The position numbers were made by a program, and so were the translations under genes. 64,000 nucleotides of DNA from Methylopila sp. Yamaguchi. Lineage in GTDB: Bacteria > Pseudomonadota > Alphaproteobacteria > Rhizobiales > Methylopilaceae. This document shows positions 53,357 through 62,619 of this stretch, piece by piece (within the stretch, counting starts at the first letter, position 1; every line of letters begins with the position of its first letter). The notes beneath the pieces are model-generated. The model saw only the letters and a program-made list of their open reading frames with translations, searched no databases and was not told where the DNA came from. The stretch lies in the NCBI RefSeq assembly GCF_002897035.1, contig NZ_BAUX01000016.1, positions 37,089-101,088 on the forward strand, written 5' to 3'.

Positions 53357-54877
53357 ATGAACCCTTGGGCAATTTTCCTGGCCGCGCCTCGCGTCGGTCT
53401 CGCGGCCGAGGCCGGCGCGGGGCCCCGATCCCCCATCGCCGCATCTCCGTACGCCGAGAAACTGCAGGGACGGCGAAGCCTCGACCTCAAATGGACGCTG
53501 GTTCGGCGCATCGTGGTGGTCGCATTGCTCTGCCTGACCGGCGGCGCGATCCTCGCCATGCACCATGTGGCGGCGGACGCGGGCCGTCAGAACGAGGCCG
53601 CGGCGGAGGCGGTCGAGAAACAGCTTCTGGTCCAGGTCATCCGCATCACGCGCGGGCTGGATCATCTCGACCGCTTCCCTGACTGGGATTCGGTGCTGAA
53701 GTTCGCGCTCGAGCCCGGTCAATGCCTGGAGCTGCTCGGGCCCCTCGGAGAGGTCCGCAACGCGCGCTGCGTCGGCAGCGACGAGCGCGCTCCGAACCCG
53801 CCCGGCTGGTTCGTCGACGCCTACCGGGCGCTGTTCTTCGATCGCTCGCTCGCGGAGAGAGGCCTCGTCCACCGGGCCGAAACATGGGGCGTTATCCGCG
53901 CCACGATCGATCCGACCACCGTCGCGCGCCGGGCCTGGACGGAGCTGACGCGAACGCTCGGGCTGTGGGTGATGATGATCGGCGCGCTGTGCCTGCTCGT
54001 TTATGTTGTCGTCGATCACGCGTTGCGGCCGGCGGCCGAGATCCTCGCCGGGATCAACCGGCTCGCGGACGGCGACCTGTCGAGCCGTCTGCCGGCGTTC
54101 CGCCTCTACGAACTGCAGCGCATCGCGGAGGTGTTCAACGAACTCGCACGGACGCTGCAGGCGACGACATCGGACCGCGCCGAATTCGCCCGGAAGCTGG
54201 TGGACGCACAGGAACGCGAACGGCGGCTGATCGCCCTCGAGCTTCACGACGACATCGCCCAGAGGCTGACGGCCATGAGCTGCATGGCGGCGTCGATCGG
54301 CAAGACCGTCCGCGCGACGGCGCCTGAAGCGGCGAGAGAGAGCGAGGATCTCGTCACCCTCGCCTCCGGCACGATGAGGTCGCTCCGCGAGACGCTGGCC
54401 ACTCTCAGGCCGCCCGAGATCGACGACCTTGGCCTCGTCGTGAGCCTTCAGGAACTGGTCGCCAGCCACGAGCGACAGGCGCGGGGCCGCACCCGCTTCA
54501 CGTTCCGGCCGCAGGGGCGCTTCGAGGACGTGCCGGCGGAGGCGGCCGGCCACATTTACCGGATCGTGCAGGAGAGCCTGAACAACGCCGCCCGCCACGC
54601 GGCCGCGAGCCAGGTCGAGGTCGCGTTGCGCGAGGGGCCCCCAGCCTCATCGAAAGCGGGCGAACGATCGCGGCTCATCGACCTCAGTGTGAGGGACGAC
54701 GGCGTCGGCATGCATCCCGCGACGTCGTCGGATCCTCTGTCAGGCGCGGGGCTCGTGGGCATGCGCGAGCGGGTCTTCGCGCTTGGCGGCGCGCTCTGCG
54801 TGGAGCAACGCGCGGAGGGAGGCGTCGAACTGCGGGCCAGTTTCCCTGTCCGGCTCGCGGAACGGGAGGCAAGGTGA
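53357..54877 (+). CDS. Membrane sensor histidine kinase (NarX/DegS-like, HisKA_3)
   Basis: 506 residues. Transmembrane segments at about 50-70 and 200-222 enclose a periplasmic sensor; a HAMP domain (LRPAAEILAGINRLADGDLS, about 223-275) follows, then HisKA_3 with QERERRLIALELHDDIAQRL (His297) and an ATPase domain (RIVQESLNNAARHAAAS; VRDDGVGM; GLVGMRERVFALGG). The stop overlaps the response-regulator start region. It probably phosphorylates that regulator and may control the divergent operon. Confidence 0.93.
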   Translation: MNPWAIFLAAPRVGLAAEAGAGPRSPIAASPYAEKLQGRRSLDLKWTLVRRIVVVALLCLTGGAILAMHHVAADAGRQNEAAAEAVEKQLLVQVIRITRGLDHLDRFPDWDSVLKFALEPGQCLELLGPLGEVRNARCVGSDERAPNPPGWFVDAYRALFFDRSLAERGLVHRAETWGVIRATIDPTTVARRAWTELTRTLGLWVMMIGALCLLVYVVVDHALRPAAEILAGINRLADGDLSSRLPAFRLYELQRIAEVFNELARTLQATTSDRAEFARKLVDAQERERRLIALELHDDIAQRLTAMSCMAASIGKTVRATAPEAARESEDLVTLASGTMRSLRETLATLRPPEIDDLGLVVSLQELVASHERQARGRTRFTFRPQGRFEDVPAEAAGHIYRIVQESLNNAARHAAASQVEVALREGPPASSKAGERSRLIDLSVRDDGVGMHPATSSDPLSGAGLVGMRERVFALGGALCVEQRAEGGVELRASFPVRLAEREAR

Positions 54878-55539
54878 TGGACGACTCGATCCGGGTGATG
54901 CTGGTCGACGACCACGCGATCGTGCGCGAAGGCTACCGACGCCTGCTGGAGAAAGAGGGCGGCATCGACGTCGTCGCTGAGGCCGGCGACGGGGTCGCCG
55001 CCTACCGGCTCTACAAGGAGACCTCGCCCGACGTCGCGATCATGGACATCAGCATGCCCGGCCGCGGCGGCATCGACGTGATCCGGCAGATACGACAGTG
55101 GGACCCGCACGCGCGCATCCTCGTGTTCAGCATGCACGCCAACTCGAGCTACGCCCTTCAGGCGTTCCGCGCGGGGGCGAAGGGCTACATGACGAAAAGC
55201 AGCGCGCCGGAGTTGCTCGCCGGCGCCGTCCGGAACGTCGCCCGAAACCGCTCTGCGCTGTGCCCGGAGATCTCGGCGGCGCTGGCCGCGACCCGGCTGG
55301 AGGAGGAAGCGTCCGCGCTCGAGAGCCTGTCGCCGCGAGAGTTCGAGGTGCTGCGGATGCTGCTGGACGCCAAGTCGACCGAGGAGGTCGCCAGCGCTCT
55401 CAACCTCACGGCCAAGACCGTCGCGAACTACCACTACGCGGTGAAGTCGAAGCTCGGCGTCTCCTCCGACATCGACCTCGTTTACTACTGCATGCGCTAC
55501 GGCGTCGTGTCTCCTCTGGCCGAAATCAATCCGGCCTGA
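54877..55539 (+). CDS. NarL/FixJ-type response regulator
   Basis: 220 residues, GGAGG seven bases before ATG 54877 (GTG 54874 overlaps the kinase stop). Receiver 4-120 with acidic D11/D12, phospho-acceptor D57 (AIMDISMPG) and Lys in GYMTKSSA; LuxR-type helix-turn-helix at about 150-205 (LSPREFEVLRMLLDAKSTEE; LNLTAKTVANYHYAVKSKL). Cognate partner of the kinase gene it overlaps. Confidence 0.94.
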   Translation: MDDSIRVMLVDDHAIVREGYRRLLEKEGGIDVVAEAGDGVAAYRLYKETSPDVAIMDISMPGRGGIDVIRQIRQWDPHARILVFSMHANSSYALQAFRAGAKGYMTKSSAPELLAGAVRNVARNRSALCPEISAALAATRLEEEASALESLSPREFEVLRMLLDAKSTEEVASALNLTAKTVANYHYAVKSKLGVSSDIDLVYYCMRYGVVSPLAEINPA

Positions 55540-55891
55540 GCTTTTATCTCCTGAGCCTCCATCACCGGAGCGAACGGAAAGCGCTCAGGTCGCGGCCAGG
55601 CTGTTCTTCCGCGCCTTGGGCCGCCCCGCGAAGGTGACGTGGGCTCAGGCGGGCGGCCAGTCCGCGGCGACGCTCCGCTGCGGCACATTTAGCTTCGAAT
55701 TGTAGCCGCCAGCCGAGCGGCGGAGTGGCCGCGGGGCACGTAAGCGGGAGCCCATTTCGGGCGACGGGGGGCAGCTCTTGAACAGCGAAGGAGCGTCACC
55801 AAATCGTCTGCGCCGGCCAAGGAGGGGCCGGCGAGACGGGCGGCTGCCGCTGCGTCGCGCAGCCTTTGCCCTTACAGGGTGGAGTTTGGAG
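55540..55891. other. Gene-free stretch
   Basis: About 350 bp between the response regulator and the next small gene. No gene, stress-type promoter or clear terminator was found in it. Confidence 0.5.
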
Positions 55892-56302
55892 ATGAGCTTC
55901 AAACGCTTGGACATAAATCGCTTTTCGCAAGCCAAACCGGCGCTCGACGGGGATCGGGCGATCTTCGTGCATCCTGACGAAGTGGTCGCCGATCCGAAGC
56001 TTTCACTGGGCGAAAAACGCGCCTTGCTGGCGTCCTGGGCGTCCGATCGACATGCCCTCGAAGAGGCGCCCAACCTCCGTCAATTGGAGAGCGGCGCGAT
56101 CGTGCCCCTGGATCGGATCCTGGCGGCGTTGAACGAGCTCGACGGACCGGACGCCGCTCGGCCAGCTTCGCCTCGTCCGTTGCGGCGGCGCCTCGATCTT
56201 CGCCGGCTCCGACCCCAAACTTTGGTCCGCGCCCGGCGCGAGCCCGAGGACGACCCGCCTCCCCCGCCAAAGCCTGCCTTCGCGCGTTTGATGGCGGCGT
56301 AA
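55892..56302 (+). CDS. Conserved alphaproteobacterial hypothetical protein
   Basis: 136 residues from ATG 55892 with GGTGGAG upstream. The block HPDEVVADPKLSLGEKRALL, then ASWASDRHALEEAPNLRQLE recurs in many rhizobial proteins of this size that I recall as unnamed. The C-terminus is basic and proline-rich. Cytoplasmic, function unknown. Followed 15 bp later by another small gene. Confidence 0.7.
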   Translation: MSFKRLDINRFSQAKPALDGDRAIFVHPDEVVADPKLSLGEKRALLASWASDRHALEEAPNLRQLESGAIVPLDRILAALNELDGPDAARPASPRPLRRRLDLRRLRPQTLVRARREPEDDPPPPPKPAFARLMAA

Positions 56303-56317
56303 AGGGGAGCGGGGCAA

Positions 56318-56500
56318 ATGTCCTACACTGTTTTTGACACCTCTTCCCCGAACGCGTCCGCCACCGTCGTGCCGAACGTTCTCGACGCTCTCGCCTTAGT
56401 GAGGAAGCTCTGTCGGGACGGCCAGGACGAGCCAATTGTCGCCGCCAGCGATGGCTGGATACTCTCGGCGGACGAACTCGAGGACCTCGTCAGATCTTAG
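56318..56500 (+). CDS. Small hypothetical protein
   Basis: 60 residues with GGGGAG upstream of the ATG. The sequence (ALALVRKLCRDGQDEPIVAA, then DGWILSADELEDL) looks like a compact alpha/beta fold. It probably shares a transcript with the preceding conserved gene. No family recognised. Confidence 0.58.
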   Translation: MSYTVFDTSSPNASATVVPNVLDALALVRKLCRDGQDEPIVAASDGWILSADELEDLVRS

Positions 56501-56606
56501 GGACACTTGTCCCTGCCCCGCCTTGCGGCGGTGAATGTGGCGGGCGCGACGTGGGTGGCGCCCGCCCAGCGGCTCTAGCGCGAGGCAAGCGCCAGCGTGG
56601 CGATCC

Positions 56607-57206
56607 TCAAGCTGCGGTCCAGCGGCTCAGAAGATGCTCAGCGTCGGTGAGGATCACCTGTTTGGCGAAACGCTTCGCGTAGAGGGTCAGGAGCGCATCG
56701 TGCGTTTCATCGGCGGAGCTGCACAACGCATCCTTGGGCAGCACCACCAGGAAGCCGTGATCAACGGCCGATAGGACGGTCGCCAGAACGCACACGTCGG
56801 TCTCCGCGCCGGTCACAACGACCGTATCGACCCTCCGCGCGAGCAGAAAGCTGTAAAGGTCCGTCCGCTCGAAGGCGGACAGCCCGGGCTTGTCGCAGAG
56901 GGTCGCCGGCGGGACCAGGTCGCGCAGCGGGCCGACAAGCTCAAGAAGCTCCGGATCGATTTCCGAGCGCGTAAAGCGACGCCATCGCTCAAAATAGCCG
57001 CGCCATGCGCCTGGAGCGTCTTCCGGCCGCTCCGGAGGTATGAAGCGCGTGAAGATCGTCCGCGCGGCGTGTCTTCCTGCGATCTCGGTCACCACTGGGA
57101 GGACGCTCGCCATCCAGGGCGTATGCCATTCCGTCTGTTCGGCGAACATCCTTTGCATGTCGATGCAGAGGTGAGCCGCCCGCCGGTTGGAAAAATCTAC
57201 GTTCAC
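56607..57206 (-). CDS. Isochorismatase-like cysteine hydrolase
   Basis: 199 residues, GTG start at 57206 with an AAGGA site. Catalytic triad Asp16 (HLCIDMQRMF), Lys106 (CDKPGLSAF) and Cys139 (TGAETDVCVLATVLSAV) of the nicotinamidase/isochorismatase superfamily. Substrate (nicotinamide, ureidoacrylate or other amide) cannot be chosen. Confidence 0.9.
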   Translation of the reverse strand: MNVDFSNRRAAHLCIDMQRMFAEQTEWHTPWMASVLPVVTEIAGRHAARTIFTRFIPPERPEDAPGAWRGYFERWRRFTRSEIDPELLELVGPLRDLVPPATLCDKPGLSAFERTDLYSFLLARRVDTVVVTGAETDVCVLATVLSAVDHGFLVVLPKDALCSSADETHDALLTLYAKRFAKQVILTDAEHLLSRWTAA

Positions 57207-57388
57207 GAGGCTCGTTCCTTGCCATGGCGCGTCAGGCGACGGTCATGGTCCGAACTACCCGCGACCAACGATGTTCCACGAGCGGCGTCTCCCTCGCCTC
57301 GCGCGCGGCTGCGGACGCTCGCCGCGTTGCGGCCGTGGCGCGGCACAGAAGCAGGCATGGACCTCGGGTCCTGTGCAGCCGACAAACG

Positions 57389-57423
57389 ACTCGCCGGCGC
57401 GCCGAAAACGCGCGCCGGCGAGT
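57389..57423 (-). terminator. Strong hairpin downstream of the RTX gene
   Basis: A perfect 14-bp stem (57389-57402 with 57410-57423) and a 7-base loop, 7 bp after the RTX gene stop. The rest of 57207-57430 holds nothing else. Confidence 0.75.
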
Positions 57424-57430
57424 CTCGTCT

Positions 57431-58474
57431 TCAGATGTCCAGAATGAAGTCGTTGACGGTCAGGACAGGCGCGCCCGCCAGCTTGTAGAGAGCGATCGCC
57501 GCCTCGGAGCCCTTGCCGTCTGGATCGTAGGACAACAGACCGCTCGTCGTGTTGTAGAGAAACTGTCCGCCTGTCGAATTGGCCTTCGGCGCCGCGCCGA
57601 AGACGAACGGATTGGTCAGGTCCAGCGTCTCGAACGACGGACCAAATCCCGTATAGATCTCGTCGGTGACGAGAATGTAATCGTCTGCGTCGAAGTCGCG
57701 GATCGTGTCGATGGCCTGCTTGGGGCCGCCGGGATAGGTGAACTCCAGAACGGCGTGAAACAGGTCGCTGCCCGCGCCGCCGAAGAGCACGTCAGCTCCC
57801 GCGCCGCCGTCGATGATGTCCTCGCCGGCGTCGCCGTAGATCACGTCGTTCAGGGACGAACCGGTCAGTTCGTCGTTTCCGGCGCCTCCTCGGATGGTGA
57901 CGCCCGACGTTTGACCTTCCGCCACGCTCACCGCGATGACGTCGTGACCCTTGCTGCCCGTGATTGTCGAGCGCGCCGCGGCGTCGGCGATGACGACGTT
58001 CGCCTGCTCGAAGTTCATGGCCTTGACGGCCGCGAACCCCGTCGACGCAAAGGCGGGGCCGTCGATCCCGGAAAGGTCGATCCGGTAGAGCGTCGCGTCG
58101 CCGCCGATGTCGGCGAAATCCGTGGTCAGAATCAACGTGTCGACGTCGCCCGCGCCGCCGTCCGCCACGTCATTCGCGCGCGCCTGCACGATGTCGTCGC
58201 CAGCGCCGCCGTACAGCTTGTCGCGGACGCTGTCCTGTCCGCCGTCGAGGTAGTCGTCGCCGTCGCCCCCGAAGAGGACGTCCGCGCCGTCCCCGCCATC
58301 CAGTTGATCGCGGCCGACCCCGCCGTCGAGACTGTCGTCGCCCCGCCCGCCCGAGAGGTAGTCGTCCCCCGCCGCTCCCTTCAGAGTGTCGTTGCCCAGC
58401 AAGCCGTAGAGCCGGTCGTTGAGCGAAGTCCCGGTGCGGTTATCCGCGCCATCCGTCCCACGATAGACAGCCAT
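57431..58474 (-). CDS. RTX (hemolysin-type calcium-binding) protein
   Basis: 347 residues, AGGGGG before ATG 58474. About ten glycine-aspartate nonapeptides (GGRGDDSLDGG, GGDGADVLFGG, GGAGNDELTG and others) form two calcium-binding beta-rolls (about 17-95 and 205-250), and the C-terminal 90 residues resemble type I secretion targeting domains. There is no N-terminal signal, as expected for type I secretion, but no ABC exporter is nearby. No enzymatic domain is recognised, so it may be a surface or matrix protein. Confidence 0.9.
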   Translation of the reverse strand: MAVYRGTDGADNRTGTSLNDRLYGLLGNDTLKGAAGDDYLSGGRGDDSLDGGVGRDQLDGGDGADVLFGGDGDDYLDGGQDSVRDKLYGGAGDDIVQARANDVADGGAGDVDTLILTTDFADIGGDATLYRIDLSGIDGPAFASTGFAAVKAMNFEQANVVIADAAARSTITGSKGHDVIAVSVAEGQTSGVTIRGGAGNDELTGSSLNDVIYGDAGEDIIDGGAGADVLFGGAGSDLFHAVLEFTYPGGPKQAIDTIRDFDADDYILVTDEIYTGFGPSFETLDLTNPFVFGAAPKANSTGGQFLYNTTSGLLSYDPDGKGSEAAIALYKLAGAPVLTVNDFILDI

Positions 58475-58677
58475 CATTTCCCCCTGCTGGCGAACGCCCT
58501 GGATCGTCCCCCATGGACGCGCCGACACTGTCGGGCGATCACCATCGTCAGCGCGGGAATGTGTGCCTCTCGCCATCTCGATCTGCAAGCGCCACTTGCG
58601 CTCACGCACGAAAGATCTCCGCGCCTCATTTTTAGGCGTCGGCCTGAATGGGGCCCGCCGGCCCCATTCTCGTCACC
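58475..58677. other. Intergenic region between RTX and polyketide synthase genes
   Basis: No gene supported. It holds the divergent promoters of the two units; only the plus-side candidate at 58678 was recognised. Confidence 0.35.
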
Positions 58678-58703
58678 GGAACCATCTCCGTTCTGGACGA
58701 ATT
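58678..58703 (+). promoter_or_regulatory. Weak EcfG-type promoter candidate for the polyketide operon
   Basis: GGAAC (58678-58682), 19 bases, then TT at 58702-58703, 34 bp before the GTG start chosen for the synthase. Spacing is one longer than the other sites. Confidence 0.35.
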
Positions 58704-58737
58704 GAACGATGACCCGTCCATCTCGCGAAAGAGCGTC

Positions 58738-59811
58738 GTGACAACAGCCTACCTGAACCGGATCGCCACGGCGGTGCCGGCCAACGACGTGCACGCCGCC
58801 TTCGTCGCGTTTGCGAGGAGCTTGCTGCGCGACCCGCGGGCGAACCGTGTGTTCCAGCGAATGGCGGGACGCAGCCAGATCGAACACCGCTGGTCGTCGC
58901 TGACGCCGGCCTACGACGCGCCGGATGGCGCGATCGATCAGGAGGGATTCTATGCCTACGGGCGGTTTCCCTCCACAGCCGCGCGGATGACGCGGTATGA
59001 GAAGGCGGCGCCGGACCTCGCCGCCCTGGCGGTCGAGCGATTGAACCTTGGACCGGAGGCCTCCCGGATCACGCACCTGATCGTCGTGTCCTGCACGGGC
59101 GTCTCAGCGCCCGGCCTCGACTTCGATCTGGTGGCGCGGTTCGGGCTCAAGACCTCGGTCGAGCGGACGGTCGTCGCCTTCATGGGGTGCTACGCCGCGA
59201 TCAACGGGCTGAAGCTCGCCCGGCACATCGTGCGCTCGGAGCCGGACGCCAGGGTGCTGCTGGTGTGCCTCGAGCTCTGCACGCTTCATCTGAAAGAGAC
59301 CCAGGATCTCGAGCAGATCTTGACCTTCTCGGTGTTCGGCGACGGGTGCGCAGCGGCGCTGGTCTCGTCCGAGGCGACGGGTCTCGCGCTTGAGAGCTTC
59401 CATGCCGCGCTCGCGCCCGGAACCGCGGACCAGATCAGCTGGAAGATCCGCGACCATGGCTTCGACATGGTGCTGTCGGGCGCGGCGCCGGGCGAAATCG
59501 GCAGGACGCTGCGGGGCGGACTTGTCGACGTCCTCGCCGGGCGGCGGTCCGAGGACGTCGACCTGTGGGCGGTGCACCCCGGCGGCCGGTCCGTGCTCGA
59601 CGCCGTGGAGACGGCGCTCGAGCTGCCGTCGGAGGCTCTGGCCGCGTCGCGAAACGTGTTGCGCGCGAACGGGAACATGTCGTCGGCGACCATCCTGTTC
59701 GTGTTGCAGGAGATGATGCGGGACGCCGAGCCCGGGCTCACCGGATGCGCAATGGCTTTCGGGCCTGGGCTGGTCGCGGAGACGATGATGTTCCGGACCG
59801 CCGACGGATGA
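58738..59811 (+). CDS. Type III polyketide synthase (chalcone/stilbene synthase-like)
   Basis: 357 residues from GTG 58738; an ATG at 58648 has no ribosome site. Catalytic Cys151 (VVAFMGCYAAING), His280 (LWAVHPGGRS) and Asn313 (RANGNMSSATILF) are all present. It condenses malonyl-CoA onto an acyl-CoA starter, and is of the bacterial alkylresorcinol/alkylpyrone-type rather than plant chalcone synthase by context. It overlaps the methyltransferase by ATGA. Confidence 0.93.
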   Translation: MTTAYLNRIATAVPANDVHAAFVAFARSLLRDPRANRVFQRMAGRSQIEHRWSSLTPAYDAPDGAIDQEGFYAYGRFPSTAARMTRYEKAAPDLAALAVERLNLGPEASRITHLIVVSCTGVSAPGLDFDLVARFGLKTSVERTVVAFMGCYAAINGLKLARHIVRSEPDARVLLVCLELCTLHLKETQDLEQILTFSVFGDGCAAALVSSEATGLALESFHAALAPGTADQISWKIRDHGFDMVLSGAAPGEIGRTLRGGLVDVLAGRRSEDVDLWAVHPGGRSVLDAVETALELPSEALAASRNVLRANGNMSSATILFVLQEMMRDAEPGLTGCAMAFGPGLVAETMMFRTADG

Positions 59812-60530
59812 CAGGTTTCGACGCAACCCGCCGCTCCGCCGAGCGCGAACTGATGGATGACGACGCGGTCGACTTCGAAACCTTCCGCGGCTGCCTGGTG
59901 GATCTCGCCCGTGTGAACCGTCTGTCGCTGGGGTACCGACCGACCCTTGGATTTCTCGAGCGCTTGCGCCGCACGCGCCAGTGGCCGCGGGATCGCGCGG
60001 TGAAGATCATGGACGTCGGCTGCGGCTACGGCGACACGCTCCGCGAGATCGCCCGCTGGGCCAAGGCCCGCGACCTCCGGGTCGAGCTGATCGGCGTCGA
60101 CCGCAACCCCTGGGCCGCCCGGGCGGCCGCAGCGGCGACCCCGGACAAGATGCCGATCGCGTGGCGCACGGCCGACGTGTTCGACGTCTCCCCGGACGCC
60201 GACGTGGTCATCAGCGCGCTGTTCACGCATCACCTCGGCGACGAGGACGTCGTGCGTTTCGTCAGATGGATGGAAGCCGGAGCCGCCCTCGGCTGGTTCG
60301 TCAACGACCTGCGCCGCAGCCGGGTTGCCTACGATGGGTTCAAGGTCCTGTCGGGCGCGCTGCGCATGCACCGTTTTGTCCGGCACGACGGACCGGTCTC
60401 GTTCGCCCGCAGCTTTCGAGCGGACGACTGGCGCCGATACACGCAGCTCGCCGGCCTTGCGGCCGGCGCCGCCGAGGTCCAGTCGTGGACGCCGTTCCGA
60501 CTCTGCGTGGCGCGGCTTCGGGAGCGATGA
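59808..60530 (+). CDS. SAM-dependent methyltransferase of the polyketide cluster
   Basis: 240 residues, ATGA overlap with the synthase. IMDVGCGYGDTLREIARWA is the SAM loop, VELIGVDRNP motif II, and VVISALFTHHLGDEDVVRFV a later active-site block. Similar in order to SrsB of the streptomycete srsABC cluster, which methylates resorcinol lipids. Overlaps the flavoprotein gene by ATGA. Confidence 0.88.
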   Translation: MTGFDATRRSAERELMDDDAVDFETFRGCLVDLARVNRLSLGYRPTLGFLERLRRTRQWPRDRAVKIMDVGCGYGDTLREIARWAKARDLRVELIGVDRNPWAARAAAAATPDKMPIAWRTADVFDVSPDADVVISALFTHHLGDEDVVRFVRWMEAGAALGWFVNDLRRSRVAYDGFKVLSGALRMHRFVRHDGPVSFARSFRADDWRRYTQLAGLAAGAAEVQSWTPFRLCVARLRER

Positions 60531-61690
60531 CCTTGGTCCATGACATTGTCGTCGTCGGCGGCGGAGTCGCCGGTGCGGCCTTCGCGGCGATGACCGCCCG
60601 CGAGCGCGACGTCGTGCTGGTGGAACGCGAGGCCGCCCCTCGCGACAAGGTGTGCGGGGAATTCCTCAGCGGAGAAGCCATCCACTATCTCGCAGCGCTC
60701 GGCGTTGATCTTCCGGCGCTTGGCGCGGTCCCGATCTCGACCGTCACCTTGTCCCGCGGCTGGACGTCGTCGTCCCGTCCGCTCCCGTTTCCGGCGATGA
60801 GCCTGTCCCGCCGCCGCCTGGACGAGGAATTGCTGCGCCGGGCGCGAGACGCGGGCGCGACGGTTCATCGGGGAGCGTCCGTTCGCGCGCTGGCCCGCGA
60901 GGTCGGACGGTGGCGCGTGGATCTGGACGATGGGCGGACGCTCTTCGCTCGCGTCGCGGTGCTGGCGTCCGGCAAGCACGACCTCCGCGGCTGGGCGCGG
61001 CCAATCGGCCGTCAGAACGACCTGATCGGATTGAAGCGGCACTTCGAACCCGCGCCCCACATCGCGGAGCGTCTCTCAGGGACGGTGGAGCTCGGGCTCT
61101 TCCCCGGCGGCTACGCAGGCCTGGAGCCGATCGAAGGCGGCCGAGCCAATCTCTGTCTGCTGATACGGGAGCGGGCCTTCGCGGCGCTCGGCCGCGACTG
61201 GCGGCGTCTTTTGGAAGCTATTTCCGCGGCCACGCCGCCTCTCGGAGCATTGCTCGACGGCTCCGACGATCTCGTCGGCCGCCCCTTAGCGATCGCTCGC
61301 CTCCCCTACGGCTTAGTACGGAAACGGTCGCAAGATGGCCTTTGGCGGCTCGGCGATCAGGCGGCGGTGATCCCATCTCTCTCTGGCGAAGGGATCTCGA
61401 TCGCGCTCCACAGCGCGTCGCTCGCCGCAGCGGTCATGAGGTCAGGAGGAACGGCGGACCTGTTCCAGCAGCGACTGGCTGCGGACGTGCGACGCCAGAT
61501 CCGCGTCGCCACCCTCTTGTCTCAGGCGCTCGTGCTGCCCGCCACGCAGGCCTGCGCAACTGCCACGGCCCGTCTGTTCCCGAGCTTGTTGTCCATGCTG
61601 GCTACAACGACCCGCCTCACGCCAAGGGCGATAACGGCGGCTGGGATACGGTTTGGCCCGGCCGGTCGTCCGGAGATATTCAACGCGTAA
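60527..61690 (+). CDS. FAD-dependent oxidoreductase (aromatic hydroxylase/geranylgeranyl reductase-like)
   Basis: 387 residues, ATGA overlap. IVVVGGGVAGAAFAAMTARE binds ADP of FAD, RDKVCGEFLSGEA and later WRLGDQAAVIPSLSGEGISI are blocks of the group that includes geranylgeranyl reductases and flavin hydroxylases such as SrsC. It probably hydroxylates or reduces the polyketide product. Last gene of the three-gene operon, before a terminator. Confidence 0.88.
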   Translation: MTLVHDIVVVGGGVAGAAFAAMTARERDVVLVEREAAPRDKVCGEFLSGEAIHYLAALGVDLPALGAVPISTVTLSRGWTSSSRPLPFPAMSLSRRRLDEELLRRARDAGATVHRGASVRALAREVGRWRVDLDDGRTLFARVAVLASGKHDLRGWARPIGRQNDLIGLKRHFEPAPHIAERLSGTVELGLFPGGYAGLEPIEGGRANLCLLIRERAFAALGRDWRRLLEAISAATPPLGALLDGSDDLVGRPLAIARLPYGLVRKRSQDGLWRLGDQAAVIPSLSGEGISIALHSASLAAAVMRSGGTADLFQQRLAADVRRQIRVATLLSQALVLPATQACATATARLFPSLLSMLATTTRLTPRAITAAGIRFGPAGRPEIFNA

Positions 61691-61814
61691 TCGCAGAGCG
61701 TGCGGAAACAACTTTTCCCTCAATCAGATCCGAGCTCCACCATCTTGTCCCGGTCCTGCTGGCAGGGCGGCGAAATCCGTCCGGCAGGCGATTTCGCGCG
61801 CTGAAGGAAAACTC

Positions 61815-61855
61815 CAACCCGCCCCGGCTCGTCGCGAATGGGCCGGGGCGGGTTG
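61815..61855. terminator. Bidirectional terminator hairpin
   Basis: Perfect 14-bp stem (CAACCCGCCCCGGC at 61815-61828 with its complement at 61842-61855), 13-base loop, between the convergent flavoprotein gene and the DUF3618 gene. The rest of 61691-61866 holds no gene. Confidence 0.78.
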
Positions 61856-61866
61856 TCGACATCGTC

Positions 61867-62619
61867 CTACGCGCCAGTTGTCTGCGCAGAGGTAGGGCTA
61901 TCCGACCGGCGAGCTTCCTCGAGGCCCGCCCGCACGGCGCGCTCCCCGCGCTCGATTTGCTCATCGGCCTTGGCTTTGAGCGTGGATTTCAGCTCGTCCG
62001 CCTCGGCGCCCATCAGCCGGTTCTCCGTTTCGGTGTTCGGGAGCGCAGCTCCAAGCACCGCTCCGATGGCGAGACCGATCGCGCCGACAACGAGGGGGTT
62101 TTCCGCGCACAGGCGCTGCAGCTCGCTGGCTGCGTTCCCGAGTTGCTCTCCGCCGCTGCGGACGGCGCTCCCCGCGGAATCCGCGAGGGAGCCGGCCTTT
62201 GAGCCTGCGGCGCCGACTCCTGAAGCTCCGGCGGCGAAGGCTCCCTTAAGGCTTGCGGACGCCGACGACACAGCGTCGCTCACTGTTGACGCCGCGCCCG
62301 CGGCCATGTCCCGGGCGTCGTGGGTCTTCCGAACGCCGGCGCTTTGGAGGCCGCCGACCGAGAGGCCGGAGGCGGGCTTGCGTCCGCTCATCAGCCAGGC
62401 CAAGCCGGCGCCGATGAGAAGGATGGGCAACGGGTTGTCCCGCGCCTGAGCCGCGGCGTTCCGCGCGAAATCCGCGCCGCCGTTACTGCGCGCATAGCTG
62501 AACGCCTGATCGACGAGACGTCCCGGCTCCATCCGCGTGCGGATGTCGTTGAGGGTCGCCGCGAGATCCGCGCGCGTGCGTTCCGCGTCACGTTCCAGTT
62601 CGCTGGTGCTCTTGGTCAT
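61867..62619 (-). CDS. DUF3618 envelope stress protein
   Basis: 250 residues. The N-terminus SELERDAERTRADLAATLND is the DUF3618 motif; a short hydrophobic segment at about 65-80 and another at 178-195 (NPLVVGAIGLAIGAVLGAAL) suggest membrane association, with Ala/Gly/Ser-rich helix-forming repeats between. Family members accompany holin-like proteins in rhizobial stress loci. Function unknown. Start overlaps the holin-like gene by ATGA. Confidence 0.87.
   Translation of the reverse strand: MTKSTSELERDAERTRADLAATLNDIRTRMEPGRLVDQAFSYARSNGGADFARNAAAQARDNPLPILLIGAGLAWLMSGRKPASGLSVGGLQSAGVRKTHDARDMAAGAASTVSDAVSSASASLKGAFAAGASGVGAAGSKAGSLADSAGSAVRSGGEQLGNAASELQRLCAENPLVVGAIGLAIGAVLGAALPNTETENRLMGAEADELKSTLKAKADEQIERGERAVRAGLEEARRSDSPTSAQTTGA

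Noticed and set aside
57214..57218. GGAAC on the minus strand with TT 18 bases later
   Set aside because: It overlaps the ribosome site and start of the isochorismatase-like gene, so transcription would begin inside the coding region.
57770..58400. Glycine/aspartate periodicity that could look like a DNA tandem repeat
   Set aside because: It is explained by RTX nonapeptide coding; the nucleotide units are not exact repeats.
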